Shown: positions 8,709 to 20,128, counted from the stretch's first letter. The stretch is 64,000 nucleotides of DNA from Acidovorax sp. NCPPB 3576 (GCF_028473605.1 NZ_CP097267.1:186001-250000), one strand, 5' to 3'. Program-made: numbers and translations. Notes: a model not told the origin generated them from the letters alone.

Positions 8709-9662
8709 ATGGAGTTCTTCCGCATCCGAAAAGATATCCCGTTCATGAAGTACGCGTTGGTTCTCAACGCGATCTCCTTCATCACCTTCGCGCTGGCCGT
8801 GTTCTTCCTGATCACGCGGGGCCTGCACCTGTCGGTGGAGTTCACCGGCGGCACGGTCATGGAGGTGGCCTATACGCAAAGCGCCGACATCGGCAAGGTG
8901 CGCAGCACCGTGTCCGGCCTGGGCTATTCCGACGTGACGGTGCAGAACTTCGGCACGGCGCGCGACGTGATGATCCGCCTGCCGGTGCAAAAGGGCGTGA
9001 CCTCCGCGCAGCAAAGCGAGCAGGTCCTGGGCGCCCTCAAGGCGGCCGACCCGGACGTCACGCTGCGCCGCACCGAGTTCGTGGGCCCGCAGGTGGGCGA
9101 GGAACTGGTGCACGGCGGCCTCATGGCCCTGGGCATGGTGGTGATCGGCATCGTGATCTACCTGGCGTTCCGCTTCGAGTGGAAGTTCGGCGTGGCGGCG
9201 GTGATCGCCAACCTGCACGACGTGGTGATCATCCTGGGCTTCTTCGCGTTCTTCCAGTGGGAGTTCTCTCTGGCGGTGCTGGCGGGCGTGCTGGCCGTGC
9301 TGGGCTATTCGGTGAACGAGTCGGTGGTGATCTTCGACCGGATCCGCGAGGCTTTCCGCAAGTACCGCAAGATGACCACGCACGAGGTCATCGACCACGC
9401 GATCACGAGCACCATGAGCCGCACGATCATCACCCACGCCTCCACCGAGGCCGTGGTGCTGTCGATGTTCTTCTTCGGCGGCCCCAGCCTGCATTACTTC
9501 GCGCTGGCGCTGACCATCGGCATCTTGTTCGGCATCTATTCGTCGGTGTTCGTGGCCGCCGCCATCGCCATGTGGCTGGGCGTCAAGCGCGAAGACCTGG
9601 TGAAGGCGCCGCCCAAGAAGGACGGCGACCCGAACGATCCGAACGCGGGCGCTGCGGTCTGA
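8709..9662 (+). CDS. secF: protein translocase subunit SecF
   Basis: 317-residue partner of SecD with six membrane spans. Shows VEFTGGTVMEV near the N-terminus (the SecF form of the D1 motif) and VLGYSVNESVVIFDRIRE with THASTEAVVLSMFFFGG in the membrane domain. AAGGAGAGG precedes the ATG. The C-terminal tail is lysine/asparagine/proline-rich. Confidence 0.97.
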   Translation: MEFFRIRKDIPFMKYALVLNAISFITFALAVFFLITRGLHLSVEFTGGTVMEVAYTQSADIGKVRSTVSGLGYSDVTVQNFGTARDVMIRLPVQKGVTSAQQSEQVLGALKAADPDVTLRRTEFVGPQVGEELVHGGLMALGMVVIGIVIYLAFRFEWKFGVAAVIANLHDVVIILGFFAFFQWEFSLAVLAGVLAVLGYSVNESVVIFDRIREAFRKYRKMTTHEVIDHAITSTMSRTIITHASTEAVVLSMFFFGGPSLHYFALALTIGILFGIYSSVFVAAAIAMWLGVKREDLVKAPPKKDGDPNDPNAGAAV

Positions 9663-9698
9663 CCGCGACGCCCCGGGGCGCCCCATAATCAACGGCGT

Positions 9699-12011
9699 AT
9701 GGAAGAACTCCGCCCTCCCACCGCGCCCCGGCGCCTGGCCCGACTGGCCCGGCAGCGGTTCGTGGAGGGCCTGGTGGCGGGACTGCCCGGCATCGACGCG
9801 GAGCTGCTGGATTTCCTGACCCAGCTCATGGGCCTGACCGCCACGCAGCGCGAAATGCAGACGCGCCGCGACCTGTGGATGCGCTACCAGCAGCGCCACC
9901 AGGCCTGGATCGGCGGTTGCGCCCGCGCCCTTTCCGAGTCGATGTCGCCGCTGGCCAGCACCACGCGCGGCGCCCTGCCGCCCGGCGGTGGGTTCGAGCT
10001 GGTGAGCGACGACATCGTCGAAAACCAGATCATCGCCTCGCGCATGGCGCTCACGGTGATGGAACACACCGGCAATGCCTTCGACACCCTGCGGCAGTTC
10101 ACCCAGCACCTGGAAGGCCAGGAACTGGACAGCCGCGACATCCTGCGGCCCGACACGGTGTGCCTGCTGTTGGTCGATCAATGGGTCGAGGCGGGCATGG
10201 AGCGCGGGGACCTGCAGACCGCCATCGACCCGCTGCAGCGCCAGGTGGGCGAACTGATCCTGCGGCAGTACCAGGCCGTCAACGCGTTCTGCACGGAGCA
10301 GGGCGTGACGCCCGACAACGACCTGCGATCCAAGGTGCGCCGCACGGCGGGCGGGTTGTCATCGCCTGCGGGACTGGCCTCGCAGGCCTTGCAGCAATCG
10401 GCCCAATCCTTCGCCCAGGAGTCTGCCCAGGCGAGCATGCGAGGCATGCCTGCACCCGGGCGCATGGGGGCCCCGGGAACGGCCTTCGGCGCGGGCATGC
10501 AGGCCTTCATGACGCCGCTGGCCCGGGCGCGCCAGCGGGCCCAGGGCGTGATGGGCCAGTTGCGCCGCCTGCTGGTGCAGCCGGCGACCGGCTTCGACAT
10601 GGTGAACGCGCCGCCGGCCTCCGCCGCGCTGGCGCAGGCCCTGTCGGCCCACCGGGCGCAGGCGCAGACGTACTACAGCGGCGTGGCCACGCTGGTCGAG
10701 GACTACAGCCCGGCCGCCGTGGTGCAGTTGGTGGGCGCGGTGCGCGAGCGCTCGACCGAACTCAAGGCCAAGGCCTCCACGCCCGGCGAGAAAGCGATCA
10801 TCGAGGTGGTGGCGCTCATGTTCCAGAGCATCCTGAGCGAAGACCGCATTCCCCCGGCCGTGCGCGTGTGGTTCGCCCGGCTGCAGGTGCCGGTGCTGCG
10901 TGTGGCGCTGGCCGAGCCGGAATTCTTCAGCGACATCGCCCACCCCGCGCGCCGCCTGATCGACCGGCTGGGCGGCGTGGTGATGGGGTTCGATGCCACC
11001 GCCATCAACGGCAGCGCGCTGGAGGGCGAGATCCGCCGCGTGGTGCAGGTGATCGAGCAGTATCCCGAAACCGGGCAGCGCGTGTTCCAGCTCGTCTATG
11101 ACGAATTCGAGAAATTCCTGGCCAAGTTCCTCACGGCCAAGCAGGCGACCTCCAAGCTCGTCAGCGTGGCGCAGCAGGTCGAGCAGCGCGAGACGCTGGC
11201 CATCCAATACACGATCGAGTTGCGCACCATGCTCCGGGACATGCCGGTGCGCGAGGAGATCCGAGAGTTTCTTTTCAAGACCTGGGCCGAGGTGCTGGCC
11301 ATGTCGGCGGTGCGCGACGGTGCCCAGCATCCGGACACCATCGCCTTCAAGCGCACCGCGGCCGATCTGGTCTGGGCCGCCAGCGCCAAGCCCCACCGCG
11401 CCGACCGTGCCAAGGTCATCCAGAGCCTGCCGCCGCTGCTGCAGCACCTGCGCCAGGGCCTGTCGCTGCTCGGCGTGAACGGGCCGGAGCAGGACGCGCA
11501 GGTGAAGGTGCTGACCGACACGCTGGCCGATGCCTTCCTGTCCAAGACGGCCTCCATCCCGCAGGCGCACATCGATGCGATGGCGCGCCGCCTGGCCAAT
11601 CTGGAGGACTACATCAGCGATGCGACGCTGGGCGAAATGCCGCTCAACGCCGACAACATCGAGCTGATGCTGGGCATCGACGCTTCGTCCATCCATGTGA
11701 TCGCCGACAACGGCGCGCCCGTGGAGCCCGGCATGGTGGCCTGGGCGCAGGAGCTGCAACCCGGCGCCTGGTTCACGCTGGACCACAATGGCGCCTCGGC
11801 GCAGGTGCAGTACGTGTGGCAAAGCCAGCGCAAGCAGCTGCATCTGTTCGCCGCGCCCGATGGCAGCAGTTACCTGCTGCAGCTCAAGCGCCTGGGCGCC
11901 TATCTGCAGTCCGGCCTGCTGGTGGCGCAGGAAGAAGAAGCGCTCACGATGCGCGCCACGCGCGACGCGCTGGCCAAGATCGATGCCAATCCGGAACGCC
12001 TGCTGGACTGA
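9699..12011 (+). CDS. DUF1631 family protein
   Basis: 770-residue soluble, largely helical protein matching the DUF1631 family of beta/gamma-proteobacteria, whose function is not established. Recognisable blocks: RDLWMRYQQRHQAW near the N-terminus, FELVSDDIVENQIIASRMA, a glycine/alanine/methionine linker about residues 240-270, then helical repeats with FDPTAINGSALE-like text and a C-terminal PilZ-like segment 'ELQPGAWFTLDHNGASAQVQYVWQSQ'. The C-terminal part could bind cyclic-di-GMP but the canonical RxxxR motif is not evident. It follows secF by 36 bases and could be read through from it. Confidence 0.85.
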   Translation: MEELRPPTAPRRLARLARQRFVEGLVAGLPGIDAELLDFLTQLMGLTATQREMQTRRDLWMRYQQRHQAWIGGCARALSESMSPLASTTRGALPPGGGFELVSDDIVENQIIASRMALTVMEHTGNAFDTLRQFTQHLEGQELDSRDILRPDTVCLLLVDQWVEAGMERGDLQTAIDPLQRQVGELILRQYQAVNAFCTEQGVTPDNDLRSKVRRTAGGLSSPAGLASQALQQSAQSFAQESAQASMRGMPAPGRMGAPGTAFGAGMQAFMTPLARARQRAQGVMGQLRRLLVQPATGFDMVNAPPASAALAQALSAHRAQAQTYYSGVATLVEDYSPAAVVQLVGAVRERSTELKAKASTPGEKAIIEVVALMFQSILSEDRIPPAVRVWFARLQVPVLRVALAEPEFFSDIAHPARRLIDRLGGVVMGFDATAINGSALEGEIRRVVQVIEQYPETGQRVFQLVYDEFEKFLAKFLTAKQATSKLVSVAQQVEQRETLAIQYTIELRTMLRDMPVREEIREFLFKTWAEVLAMSAVRDGAQHPDTIAFKRTAADLVWAASAKPHRADRAKVIQSLPPLLQHLRQGLSLLGVNGPEQDAQVKVLTDTLADAFLSKTASIPQAHIDAMARRLANLEDYISDATLGEMPLNADNIELMLGIDASSIHVIADNGAPVEPGMVAWAQELQPGAWFTLDHNGASAQVQYVWQSQRKQLHLFAAPDGSSYLLQLKRLGAYLQSGLLVAQEEEALTMRATRDALAKIDANPERLLD

Positions 12012-12036
12012 AGCCGGCTGACCCAAGGGAGCCGGG

Positions 12037-12504
12037 TCAGCCGCCGCCATCCCCGCTGTCGTCTCTGTCTCCCCGCACAACGCGGCGAACGACGTCGCCT
12101 GCAAAGCCCCGCGCGGCCATGAAGCGCATCTGGCGGGCGCGCTCCTGCGGCGTCTCGCCCGGGGCGCCGAAGCGCTGGCGCCACACGGCTTGCGCGCGCT
12201 CCAGTTCGGTGGCGCGAAGGCGCTCCGCGGTGGCGCGCACCAGCGCGTCGTCCAGCCCCTTGCCGCGCAGCTCCTGCACCACGCGTTGCGTGCCCAGGCG
12301 GGCGGCGCGGCGGTTGACCACCGAATCGGCCACGCGCTGGGCGCTGATGAAGTCCTTGGCCTGCAGATCGTCGAGCACGGCGTTCAGGTCGTCGCCCTCC
12401 TGCACGTGGCGGGCCAACCTGGTGGCCAGTTCGGCGCGGGAGTGTTCGCGCTGTGCCAGCAGGCGCAGCGCCCGGCCCTTGAGCGAAAGCGTCGCAAATC
12501 CCAT
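12037..12504 (-). CDS. recX: regulatory protein RecX
   Basis: 155-residue helical modulator that binds RecA filaments and limits RecA activity. Typical features: LSLKGRALRLLAQREHSRAEL at the N-terminus and tandem three-helix repeats (DDLQAKDFISAQRVADSVVNRR; RLGTQRVVQELRGKGLDD). ATG 12504 (MGFATLSLKG) is chosen because residues upstream of it come from the non-conserved recA-recX spacer. It is downstream of recA on the same strand with a strong hairpin in between, so its expression likely depends on partial read-through. Confidence 0.92.
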   Translation of the reverse strand: MGFATLSLKGRALRLLAQREHSRAELATRLARHVQEGDDLNAVLDDLQAKDFISAQRVADSVVNRRAARLGTQRVVQELRGKGLDDALVRATAERLRATELERAQAVWRQRFGAPGETPQERARQMRFMAARGFAGDVVRRVVRGDRDDSGDGGG

Positions 12505-12515
12505 GTCGCTATAAA

Positions 12516-12551
12516 AATAAAAGCATCCAGCGCTTGCCAATCAAGCGCTGG
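12516..12551 (-). terminator. recA terminator/attenuator before recX
   Basis: A perfect 10-bp inverted repeat (CCAGCGCTTG / CAAGCGCTGG, 12527-12551, 5-base loop) is followed on the minus strand by a T-rich tail (ATGCTTTTATTTTTAT). It sits 32 bases past the recA stop and 23 bases before the recX start, suiting an intrinsic terminator that lets only a fraction of transcripts continue into recX. Confidence 0.8.
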
Positions 12552-12582
12552 AGCCTTGTATCACCTGCAATCGGGGCCGTGC

Positions 12583-13692
<1,110 letters not shown>

Positions 13693-13736
13693 GGAAATGT
13701 CCTTGAAAAACAATGGGTTGGGATATCTCTGCCAAG

Positions 13737-13752
13737 CTGTTGGTAGTCACAG
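13737..13752 (-). promoter_or_regulatory. LexA (SOS) box upstream of recA
   Basis: CTGT-N8-ACAG, a palindromic match to the LexA core, centred about 52 bases upstream of the recA start. Upstream on the minus strand, TTTACG and TAAACT with a 17-base spacer (about 13774-13802) form a plausible promoter, which would place the box just downstream of the transcription start where LexA would block RNA polymerase. Confidence 0.8.
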
Positions 13753-13833
13753 GCTGGATGCTTGAACAGTAGTTTATGCGAGCTGTCCCGTTGCGTAAAC
13801 GGTGTTTTAAGTCAGTTTCCCTGACAATGTGGC

Positions 13834-14337
13834 ATGGCCGAAATCCTGCCCTCTCCTCCCCTCGACGACGGCTGGCGCCAGACGCACCTGGGCCGTCTCC
13901 TCGGGCATGCCATGCGCCGGTTCGATGCGCGGGTGCTCGAACTCATGGCCCACAACGTGGAGGTGCCGCTGGCGCTTTCCAACCTTGCCGCGCGCGATCA
14001 GGTCACCGCGGCGCACATCCACATCACGCGCCACCTCTCGCTGGGTGGCGACCGGCTGACCGATCTGGCCCAGCGGGCCGGCATGACCAAGCAGTCCATG
14101 GCCGATCTGGTGAACCAGTGCGCCGCCTGGGGCCTGGTGGTGCGCGAGCCCGACCCGCGCGATGCCCGGGCACGCCGGGTGTGCTTCACCGCCGCCGGAC
14201 TGGCGTGGCTGCAGGCGTTCCGCGATGCGGTGGCACAGGCGGAGGCAGAGTTCCGGATGGAGGTGGGCAACGAGGTCGCCACGGTGGTGGCGATCGGGCT
14301 GGAGGCGTATGCGGGGGGCGACGGATTGGCGAACTGA
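13834..14337 (+). CDS. MarR family transcriptional regulator
   Basis: 167 residues with a central winged helix: [30 protein letters not shown] is the helix-turn-helix and [20 protein letters not shown] the wing with its DPRD-x-R signature. Divergent from recA with about 140 bases between start codons. The ligand and targets are not evident; neighbouring divergent recA is probably not its target given the LexA box. Confidence 0.88.
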   Translation: MAEILPSPPLDDGWRQTHLGRLLGHAMRRFDARVLELMAHNVEVPLALSNLAARDQVTAAHIHITRHLSLGGDRLTDLAQRAGMTKQSMADLVNQCAAWGLVVREPDPRDARARRVCFTAAGLAWLQAFRDAVAQAEAEFRMEVGNEVATVVAIGLEAYAGGDGLAN

Positions 14338-14459
14338 GGGCGCTGAAAGTCACGCAGGTGACATCGCCATCGTCCCATTCCGCAGGGGTCGGCCGTCATT
14401 AAGTTTGCTCTAAGGTATCTAAATGTTAATCGAGATACCAAACGCAATAGGTACTTATC

Positions 14460-16106
14460 ATGAACCTGCACAACCTCCGCATCGGCGCCAAACTGGCGCT
14501 CGCCTTCAGCGTTACCACGCTGATCACCGTCGCCCTGGCCTGGATGGCCTGGGCCCAGATGCTGCGCATCAACGCCAGCGCCGAAGACCTGGCCACGAAC
14601 TGGCTGCCCAGCATCGAGGCCATCGCCAACGTGCGCATCGCCGCCAACCGCCTGCGGCGCACCGAGAGCGAGACGTTCCTTCCGGCCAACCAGGGTGGCC
14701 AGGACAAACTCAAGGAAGAGCTGAAAGTGCGGCGCCAGCAGCTCGCCGAAGCCGAAGCCGCGTATGCCCCGCTGATCAACCCCGGCGAAGAGCGCAAAGG
14801 CTATGAGGCCTATCAGACCCAGCGCGACCAGTACCTCGCGGTGCAGCGCCGGATGCTGGACCAGCCGCTGCAGGCGCATGACGAGACTCTGCGGATCTTC
14901 TTCACCGATTCCGAAAAAAGCTTCGACGCCATGGCGGCCACGCTGGGCGAGCTGGCCCGCGTGAACCGCCGCGGGGGCGACGCCGCGCACGACGATGCGG
15001 TGGCCACGTTCCAGCGCGCACAGGGCACGCTGCTGGCGATGCTGCTGGCCGCGGTGGCGATCGCCTCGGCGCTGGCCTGGTGGATCACGCGGCACATCAC
15101 GCGCCCGCTGGCCTCGGCCGTCGCAGTGGCCCGGGGCGTGGCTGCCGGCGACCTGACGATGGACATCGCCGTGCACGGCAAGGACGAGTCCGCGCAGCTG
15201 ATGCAGTCCTTGAGCGACATGCGTGCCAGCCTGGCGAGCGTGGTCGGCGCCGTGCATGGCGGCGCCGAGGGCGTGGCCGCGGCCAGCTCGCAGATCGAGC
15301 AGGGCAACCAGGACCTGTCGGCCCGCACCGAACAGCAGGCCTCGGCCCTGGAAGAGACGGCGGCGTCCATGGAAGAGCTGAGTTCCACCGTGCGCCAGAA
15401 CGCCGACGGCGCCCAGAAGGCCAGCCAGCTGGCGACGGACGCGTCCACGGTGGCGCAGCGCAGCGGCGACGCGGTGGAGGTGATGGTGGAGACGATGAAG
15501 AGCATCGACGCCGCCTCCCAGCGCATCGCCGACATCATCGGCGTGGTGGACGGCATCGCGTTCCAGACCAACATCCTCGCGCTGAACGCGGCGGTGGAAG
15601 CCGCCCGCGCCGGCGAACAGGGCCGGGGCTTCGCGGTGGTGGCGTCCGAGGTGCGCACGCTGGCCCAGCGCAGCGCCGACGCCGCCAAGGAAATCAAGGG
15701 CCTGATCGCCACGAGCGTGGAGCGCGTCGGCGAGGGATCGGCCCAGGCCAACCGCGCAGGCGACACGATGAAGGAAGTGGTGCAGTCCATCCAGCGGGTG
15801 GCCACCATCGTGGCGGAGATGAGCATCGCCACGCGCGAGCAGAGCGAAGGCATCGGCCAGGTGGGCGAGGCCGTGGCGCAGATGGACCAGGTCACGCAGC
15901 AGAACGCCGCGCTGGTCGAGGAAAGCGCCGCGGCGGCATCGAGCCTGAAGTCGCAGGCCGAGCAACTGGTCGATGCGGTATCGGTCTTCAAGATCCACGC
16001 CGCGCCCACGGCGGTGGTCGCCCCTTCGGCGCCGGCCCGCGGCAGGCCCGCGCCACGGTCATCGGGGCGCATCGCGTCGCGCGGCCACGCGCCCCTGCCG
16101 GCCTAG
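14460..16106 (+). CDS. methyl-accepting chemotaxis protein
   Basis: 548-residue transmembrane chemoreceptor. Membrane span 1 about residues 13-34 ([19 protein letters not shown]), a periplasmic four-helix bundle to about residue 185, span 2 about 187-207 ([18 protein letters not shown]), a HAMP domain, and the cytoplasmic signalling coiled coil with the hairpin tip [36 protein letters not shown] proline/alanine C-terminal tail without the NWETF CheR-docking pentapeptide follows. The ligand cannot be predicted. A TTAAGTTT element about 60 bases upstream hints at a flagellar sigma factor promoter, but the match is poor. Confidence 0.94.
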   Translation: MNLHNLRIGAKLALAFSVTTLITVALAWMAWAQMLRINASAEDLATNWLPSIEAIANVRIAANRLRRTESETFLPANQGGQDKLKEELKVRRQQLAEAEAAYAPLINPGEERKGYEAYQTQRDQYLAVQRRMLDQPLQAHDETLRIFFTDSEKSFDAMAATLGELARVNRRGGDAAHDDAVATFQRAQGTLLAMLLAAVAIASALAWWITRHITRPLASAVAVARGVAAGDLTMDIAVHGKDESAQLMQSLSDMRASLASVVGAVHGGAEGVAAASSQIEQGNQDLSARTEQQASALEETAASMEELSSTVRQNADGAQKASQLATDASTVAQRSGDAVEVMVETMKSIDAASQRIADIIGVVDGIAFQTNILALNAAVEAARAGEQGRGFAVVASEVRTLAQRSADAAKEIKGLIATSVERVGEGSAQANRAGDTMKEVVQSIQRVATIVAEMSIATREQSEGIGQVGEAVAQMDQVTQQNAALVEESAAAASSLKSQAEQLVDAVSVFKIHAAPTAVVAPSAPARGRPAPRSSGRIASRGHAPLPA

Positions 16107-16286
16107 CGCATCCCCTGGCGGCGCTGTCCGCCTCACAAACAGCGGGTGGAAGGCACGGCGGGGCGGGGAGGGCGCGGCGCGGGATTTCCCCCACGCGCTC
16201 CCCTGCCGCCTGAAGGAGCGGGCCTCTAGAATGGGTCTTCACAGCGGCGGTCGCTCCAGCGGCCGCGCCCCAGGAGACAACCCCCC

Positions 16287-16961
<675 letters not shown>

Positions 16962-17030
16962 TTGCTATTAATTTAATAGCAATACGCCCTAGAGATGATT
17001 GCGCTGAAGCCCTTTTTGGCTTGAACCCTA
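16962..17030 (+). repeat. dispersed intergenic repeat, copy B
   Basis: Begins at the response regulator stop codon. Contains the perfect hairpin TTGCTATTA-ATT-TAATAGCAA, then ACGCCCTAGAGATGATTGCGC and a second small hairpin AAGCCctttttGGCTT. It separates the response regulator from its kinase and could modulate the downstream gene's expression. Confidence 0.8.
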
Positions 17031-17043
17031 CCGGCGGCTGGCC

Positions 17044-18501
17044 TTGAAGATCTTCCAGCGCGAGCAGCGCTCCCTCTTCGGCGAGATCCTGGACTGGATG
17101 CTCACGCCGCTCCTGCTGCTGTGGCCCGTGAGCCTGGCGCTCACCTGGCTGGTGGCGCAGGGCCTGGCCAACAAGCCGTTCGACCGCGCGCTGGAGTACA
17201 ACGCCCACGCCCTGGCCCAGCTGGTGACGGTGCAGGGCGGCAAGGCGCAGTTCAACCTGCCGCAGCCGGCCAGCGAAATCCTGCGCGCCGACGAATCCGA
17301 CATCGTGTACTACCAGGTGGTCTCGCCCACGGGCGAGTTCCTCTCGGGCGAGCGCGACCTGCCGCGACCGCCGCCGCCCGAGGACGAGCGCCCCCTGTCC
17401 GGCGAAGTGCGCCTGCGCGATGCCGAGCTGCGCGGCATCGAGATCCGCGTGGCGTCCATCTGGGTGCGGGTGCCGCTGCCGGGCGCGCCGGCCGCGCTGG
17501 TGCAGGTGGCCGAAACGCGCGAAAAGCGCAGCGTGCTCGCCACGGAAATCATCAAGGGCGTGATGCTGCCGCAGTTCGTGATCCTGCCGCTGGCCGTGCT
17601 GCTGGTGTGGCTGGCGCTGGCGCGCGGCATCCAGCCCTTGAGCCTGCTGGAGGAACGCATCCGCGCCCGCAAGCCCGATGACCTTTCGCCGCTCGACCAC
17701 AAGGCGGTGCCGCTGGAGGTCGCGCCGCTGGTGGATTCGGTGAACGACCTGCTCGGGCGGCTCAGCGATTCGCTGGCCACGCAAAAGCGCTTTCTGGCCG
17801 ATGCGGCCCACCAGCTCAAGACGCCGCTGGCCGGGCTGCGCATGCAGGCCGACCTGGCGCAGCGCGAAGGCACCAGCACCGAGGAGTTGAAGCGCTCGCT
17901 GCAACAGATCGGCCGCTCCAGCATCCGCGCCACGCACACGGTCAACCAGTTGCTGGCCCTGGCACGCGCCGAGGGCAGCGGGACGGCCCTGGCGCGCCAG
18001 CCGATGGATCTGGCGCGCCTGGTGATCGAGGTGGTGCGCGATTCGGTGCCGCGCGCCCTGGAAAAGCACATCGACCTAGGGTACGAAGGCGCCGAGCCCG
18101 GCGCCCCTGGCGTGTGGATGGAGGGCAACCCCACGCTGCTCAAGGAACTGGCCCGCAACCTGCTGGACAACGCGATCAACTACACGCCCTCGCGGCCCGG
18201 GGCGCCCGGCGTCATCACCGCGCGCGTGCTGGCCGATACCTTCGGGCACGTGCTGCTGCTGCAGGTCGAAGATTCCGGCCCCGGCGTGCCTCTGGCCGAG
18301 CGCGAGCTGGTGTTCCGCCCGTTCTACCGCGTGCTGGGCAACGACGCGGACGGCTCGGGCCTGGGCCTGCCCATCGTGCTGGAGATCGCGCGCCAGCACA
18401 GCGCCACCGTGCAGCTGGAAGACGCGCACCCCGGCCACGTGCCGCCGGGTGCCCGGTTCAGCGTGCGGTTTCCGGCCCATCCGCCGCTGCCGCCGGCCTG
18501 A
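17044..18501 (+). CDS. sensor histidine kinase (TctE-like)
   Basis: 485-residue membrane kinase. Span 1 about residues 19-41, a periplasmic sensor domain, span 2 about residues 178-197 (QFVILPLAVLLVWLALARG), HAMP, dimerisation domain with His256 in DAAHQLKTPL, and an ATP-binding domain with N box NLLDNAINYTP, G1 DSGPGVP and G2 GSGLGLPIV. The start is TTG 17044, placing the first membrane span as in the family. Pairs with the regulator at 16287. Related TctDE systems control tricarboxylate uptake, but the signal here is unknown. Confidence 0.9.
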   Translation: MKIFQREQRSLFGEILDWMLTPLLLLWPVSLALTWLVAQGLANKPFDRALEYNAHALAQLVTVQGGKAQFNLPQPASEILRADESDIVYYQVVSPTGEFLSGERDLPRPPPPEDERPLSGEVRLRDAELRGIEIRVASIWVRVPLPGAPAALVQVAETREKRSVLATEIIKGVMLPQFVILPLAVLLVWLALARGIQPLSLLEERIRARKPDDLSPLDHKAVPLEVAPLVDSVNDLLGRLSDSLATQKRFLADAAHQLKTPLAGLRMQADLAQREGTSTEELKRSLQQIGRSSIRATHTVNQLLALARAEGSGTALARQPMDLARLVIEVVRDSVPRALEKHIDLGYEGAEPGAPGVWMEGNPTLLKELARNLLDNAINYTPSRPGAPGVITARVLADTFGHVLLLQVEDSGPGVPLAERELVFRPFYRVLGNDADGSGLGLPIVLEIARQHSATVQLEDAHPGHVPPGARFSVRFPAHPPLPPA

Positions 18502-18541
18502 CCGGCCGCGCGCCGAGGCGTGCTGGTGGCGCAACGCCCGT

Positions 18542-18898
18542 TCAGTGGCTGGTTTCGCTGGCTGCGGCGCCGGCCACCGGCTGGGCGCCCTCGGCGCGGC
18601 GCAGTTCGGCCTGGAAGGCGCTGCCGCTGCGCAGGCGCTGGTATTCGGCCAGGCGCTGCGGGCGGGCTTCGTCCACCGCCTCGGAGCGGTCGCCTTCGTT
18701 GGCCTGGCCCAGCCCGGCGCGCTGCCACAGGCGGGTGTCGGCCTCCACGGCGGCGCGCGTGAGCGTGCTGCGGGTGGCCACGGGCTCGTCGCCGAAACGG
18801 TCTTCCTGCGAGGGGGCGGCATGGGCGGCGGACACGGTGGCGCCGGCGAAAGCGAGGGTGGCGATGGCGATCAGGTACTGGGTGTTCAGGGTTTTCAT
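18542..18898 (-). CDS. DUF4148 domain secreted protein, copy 1
   Basis: 118 residues, signal peptide MKTLNTQYLIAIATLAFAGATVSAAHA then the DUF4148 block (LTRAAVEADTRLWQRAGL...RLAEYQRLRSGSAFQAELRRAEG). ATG 18898 is the start because it opens the signal peptide. Paralogue of the gene at 19124. The family is abundant in Burkholderiales; its function is unknown. Confidence 0.85.
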   Translation of the reverse strand: MKTLNTQYLIAIATLAFAGATVSAAHAAPSQEDRFGDEPVATRSTLTRAAVEADTRLWQRAGLGQANEGDRSEAVDEARPQRLAEYQRLRSGSAFQAELRRAEGAQPVAGAAASETSH

Positions 18899-19123
18899 GG
18901 CGTTTGTTCCTGGTTGGACGGGGCTGTCAAAAGGCAGAGCGGGGTGCCTGCTTGACTCCCAGTTTCGGCGTTTCACGGAATGGGGTATGTGCGTAAACGC
19001 ACAGCCCAAACATGGTTCCTTTGTCCCGGCGTGAAAAGCGTCGCCCATGAAAAAAGCCCCGGTGCTCGGCGCACAGGGGCTCGGTGTGTGGCGCGCGGTC
19101 GGCGCGCCAGGATGCGGGGGGCA

Positions 19124-19462
19124 TCAGTTCAGCGTGGTGCTGGAGGCCATGCCGGCCACGTTGTGGCCGCCGCCCACGCGCTGGACTTCCGCCATGTATT
19201 CGGGGCCGCTGCGCAGGCGTTGGTACTCGGCCAGGCGCATCTGGTAGGCGGGATCGGCATCGGGCGTGCGGTCGGCGGCTTCGAACTGGTTCAGGCCGGC
19301 GCGGTTCCACAGGTTCAGGTCGGCCACGACTTCAGCGCGGGTCAGCGGCTGGCCTTGTTCGACGGGCTGGGCTCCGAACTGGTCTTCTTGCGACACGGGG
19401 GCGGCAGAGGCGGCACCGGCGAAGGCAATGGCGGCGATGGCGATGAGGTGTTTGCGGTTCAT
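19124..19462 (-). CDS. DUF4148 domain secreted protein, copy 2
   Basis: 112 residues, signal peptide MNRKHLIAIAAIAFAGAASAA followed by SQEDQFGAQPVEQGQPLTRAEVVADLNLWNRAG-type DUF4148 sequence and RLAEYQRLRSGPEYMAEV. A full-length relative of the product at 18542, with the GG-A-x-VAG C-terminus preserved. Separated by 225 bases, so each may have its own promoter. Confidence 0.85.
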   Translation of the reverse strand: MNRKHLIAIAAIAFAGAASAAPVSQEDQFGAQPVEQGQPLTRAEVVADLNLWNRAGLNQFEAADRTPDADPAYQMRLAEYQRLRSGPEYMAEVQRVGGGHNVAGMASSTTLN

Positions 19463-20004
19463 GGTGTGGATCCTTCCTTTGATCGATTCAACTGGACTGC
19501 AGCGCCGAATTGCGTCTGCATAGAAGCCAGTTTGCGCCGCTGGACCCGCCAGGTCTGTGCGAAAACGCACAGTTTTGTGTAGGTCTGTCGCCTACCGGCC
19601 CGTGCGCCCAGGGCCGCCGCGGCGTCCGACAGGGCCGCGCTTCCGAGGGAAAAATGCCGCACTGCAACATCGCGTTACGCGGATGGCCGGATCGTGCGCT
19701 GTGCGCCGAAAAACGTCTTGAAACGCCTGTAAGTGTGCGACGAGGCGGCACGAGCGGAGAGAGCGCGCGCGAAGGCGGTTCGCAAAGAGACTCGGTGCTC
19801 CCAGGCGCACATCCATCCAGCACGCCCGCTGCTGTTCCGTGAGACAAAATGTCCAGTTCTATATGCCACTGGTTTGCGATGCCAAATGCAATAATCGAAT
19901 TGGAATTCGGCCATGGTTTCAAAAATCAAACTGCTGATTCGGTATTTTGAGGTAATGCACCTCTCGATAAATATCTTCAAATAACAGCCAGGAAATAATC
20001 AGAG
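19463..20004. other. gene-free stretch between DUF4148 gene and microprotein
   Basis: About 540 bases with no convincing coding region. The right third (about 19850-19990) turns AT-rich and probably carries the promoter of the 34-residue membrane protein. A 23-codon frame at 19913-19984 has no ribosome site. Confidence 0.5.
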
Positions 20005-20109
20005 ATGGATTGGTTCCCTATCGTCTTCATTGTGTTCAAGGTGGTCGTGCTCGGCACGGGCATGTTTTTAGCCATCAAGTGGCATTACGATCAAGGGAAG
20101 AAGAAATAA
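20005..20109 (+). CDS. 34-residue membrane microprotein
   Basis: Short frame reading MDWFPIVFIVFKVVVLGTG...AIKWHYDQGKKK: one hydrophobic helix of about 22 residues with a charged, lysine-rich C-terminus, a typical single-pass small protein with its C-terminus in the cytoplasm. AGGA lies 11 bases upstream of the ATG and a small AAAGCC/GGCTTT hairpin follows the stop. Codon choice and composition look coding. I recall similar short proteins in Comamonadaceae but cannot verify this. Function unknown. Confidence 0.6.
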   Translation: MDWFPIVFIVFKVVVLGTGMFLAIKWHYDQGKKK

Positions 20110-20110
20110 C

Positions 20111-20126
20111 GAAAGCCAACGGCTTT
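20111..20126 (+). terminator. hairpin after the microprotein gene
   Basis: AAAGCC-aac-GGCTTT directly after the stop codon, interrupted on its right by the insertion sequence, which begins three bases later. Any T tract would now lie beyond the IS. Confidence 0.4.
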
Positions 20127-20128
20127 AG

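Noticed and set aside
6078..10181. A 1367-codon open frame on the minus strand across yajC-secDF and the DUF1631 gene
   Set aside because: It is antisense to well-recognised Sec genes. Its translation is a His/Gln/Asp/Arg-rich composition typical of antisense frames in high-GC DNA and shows no domain.
14400..14459. Flagellar sigma-factor promoter before the chemoreceptor gene (TTAAGTTT...)
   Set aside because: The -35-like half resembles the consensus, but no matching GCCGATAA-type -10 element lies at the expected distance.
19913..19984. A 23-codon frame upstream of the microprotein
   Set aside because: No ribosome site or recognisable features; lies in AT-rich sequence where short frames occur by chance.
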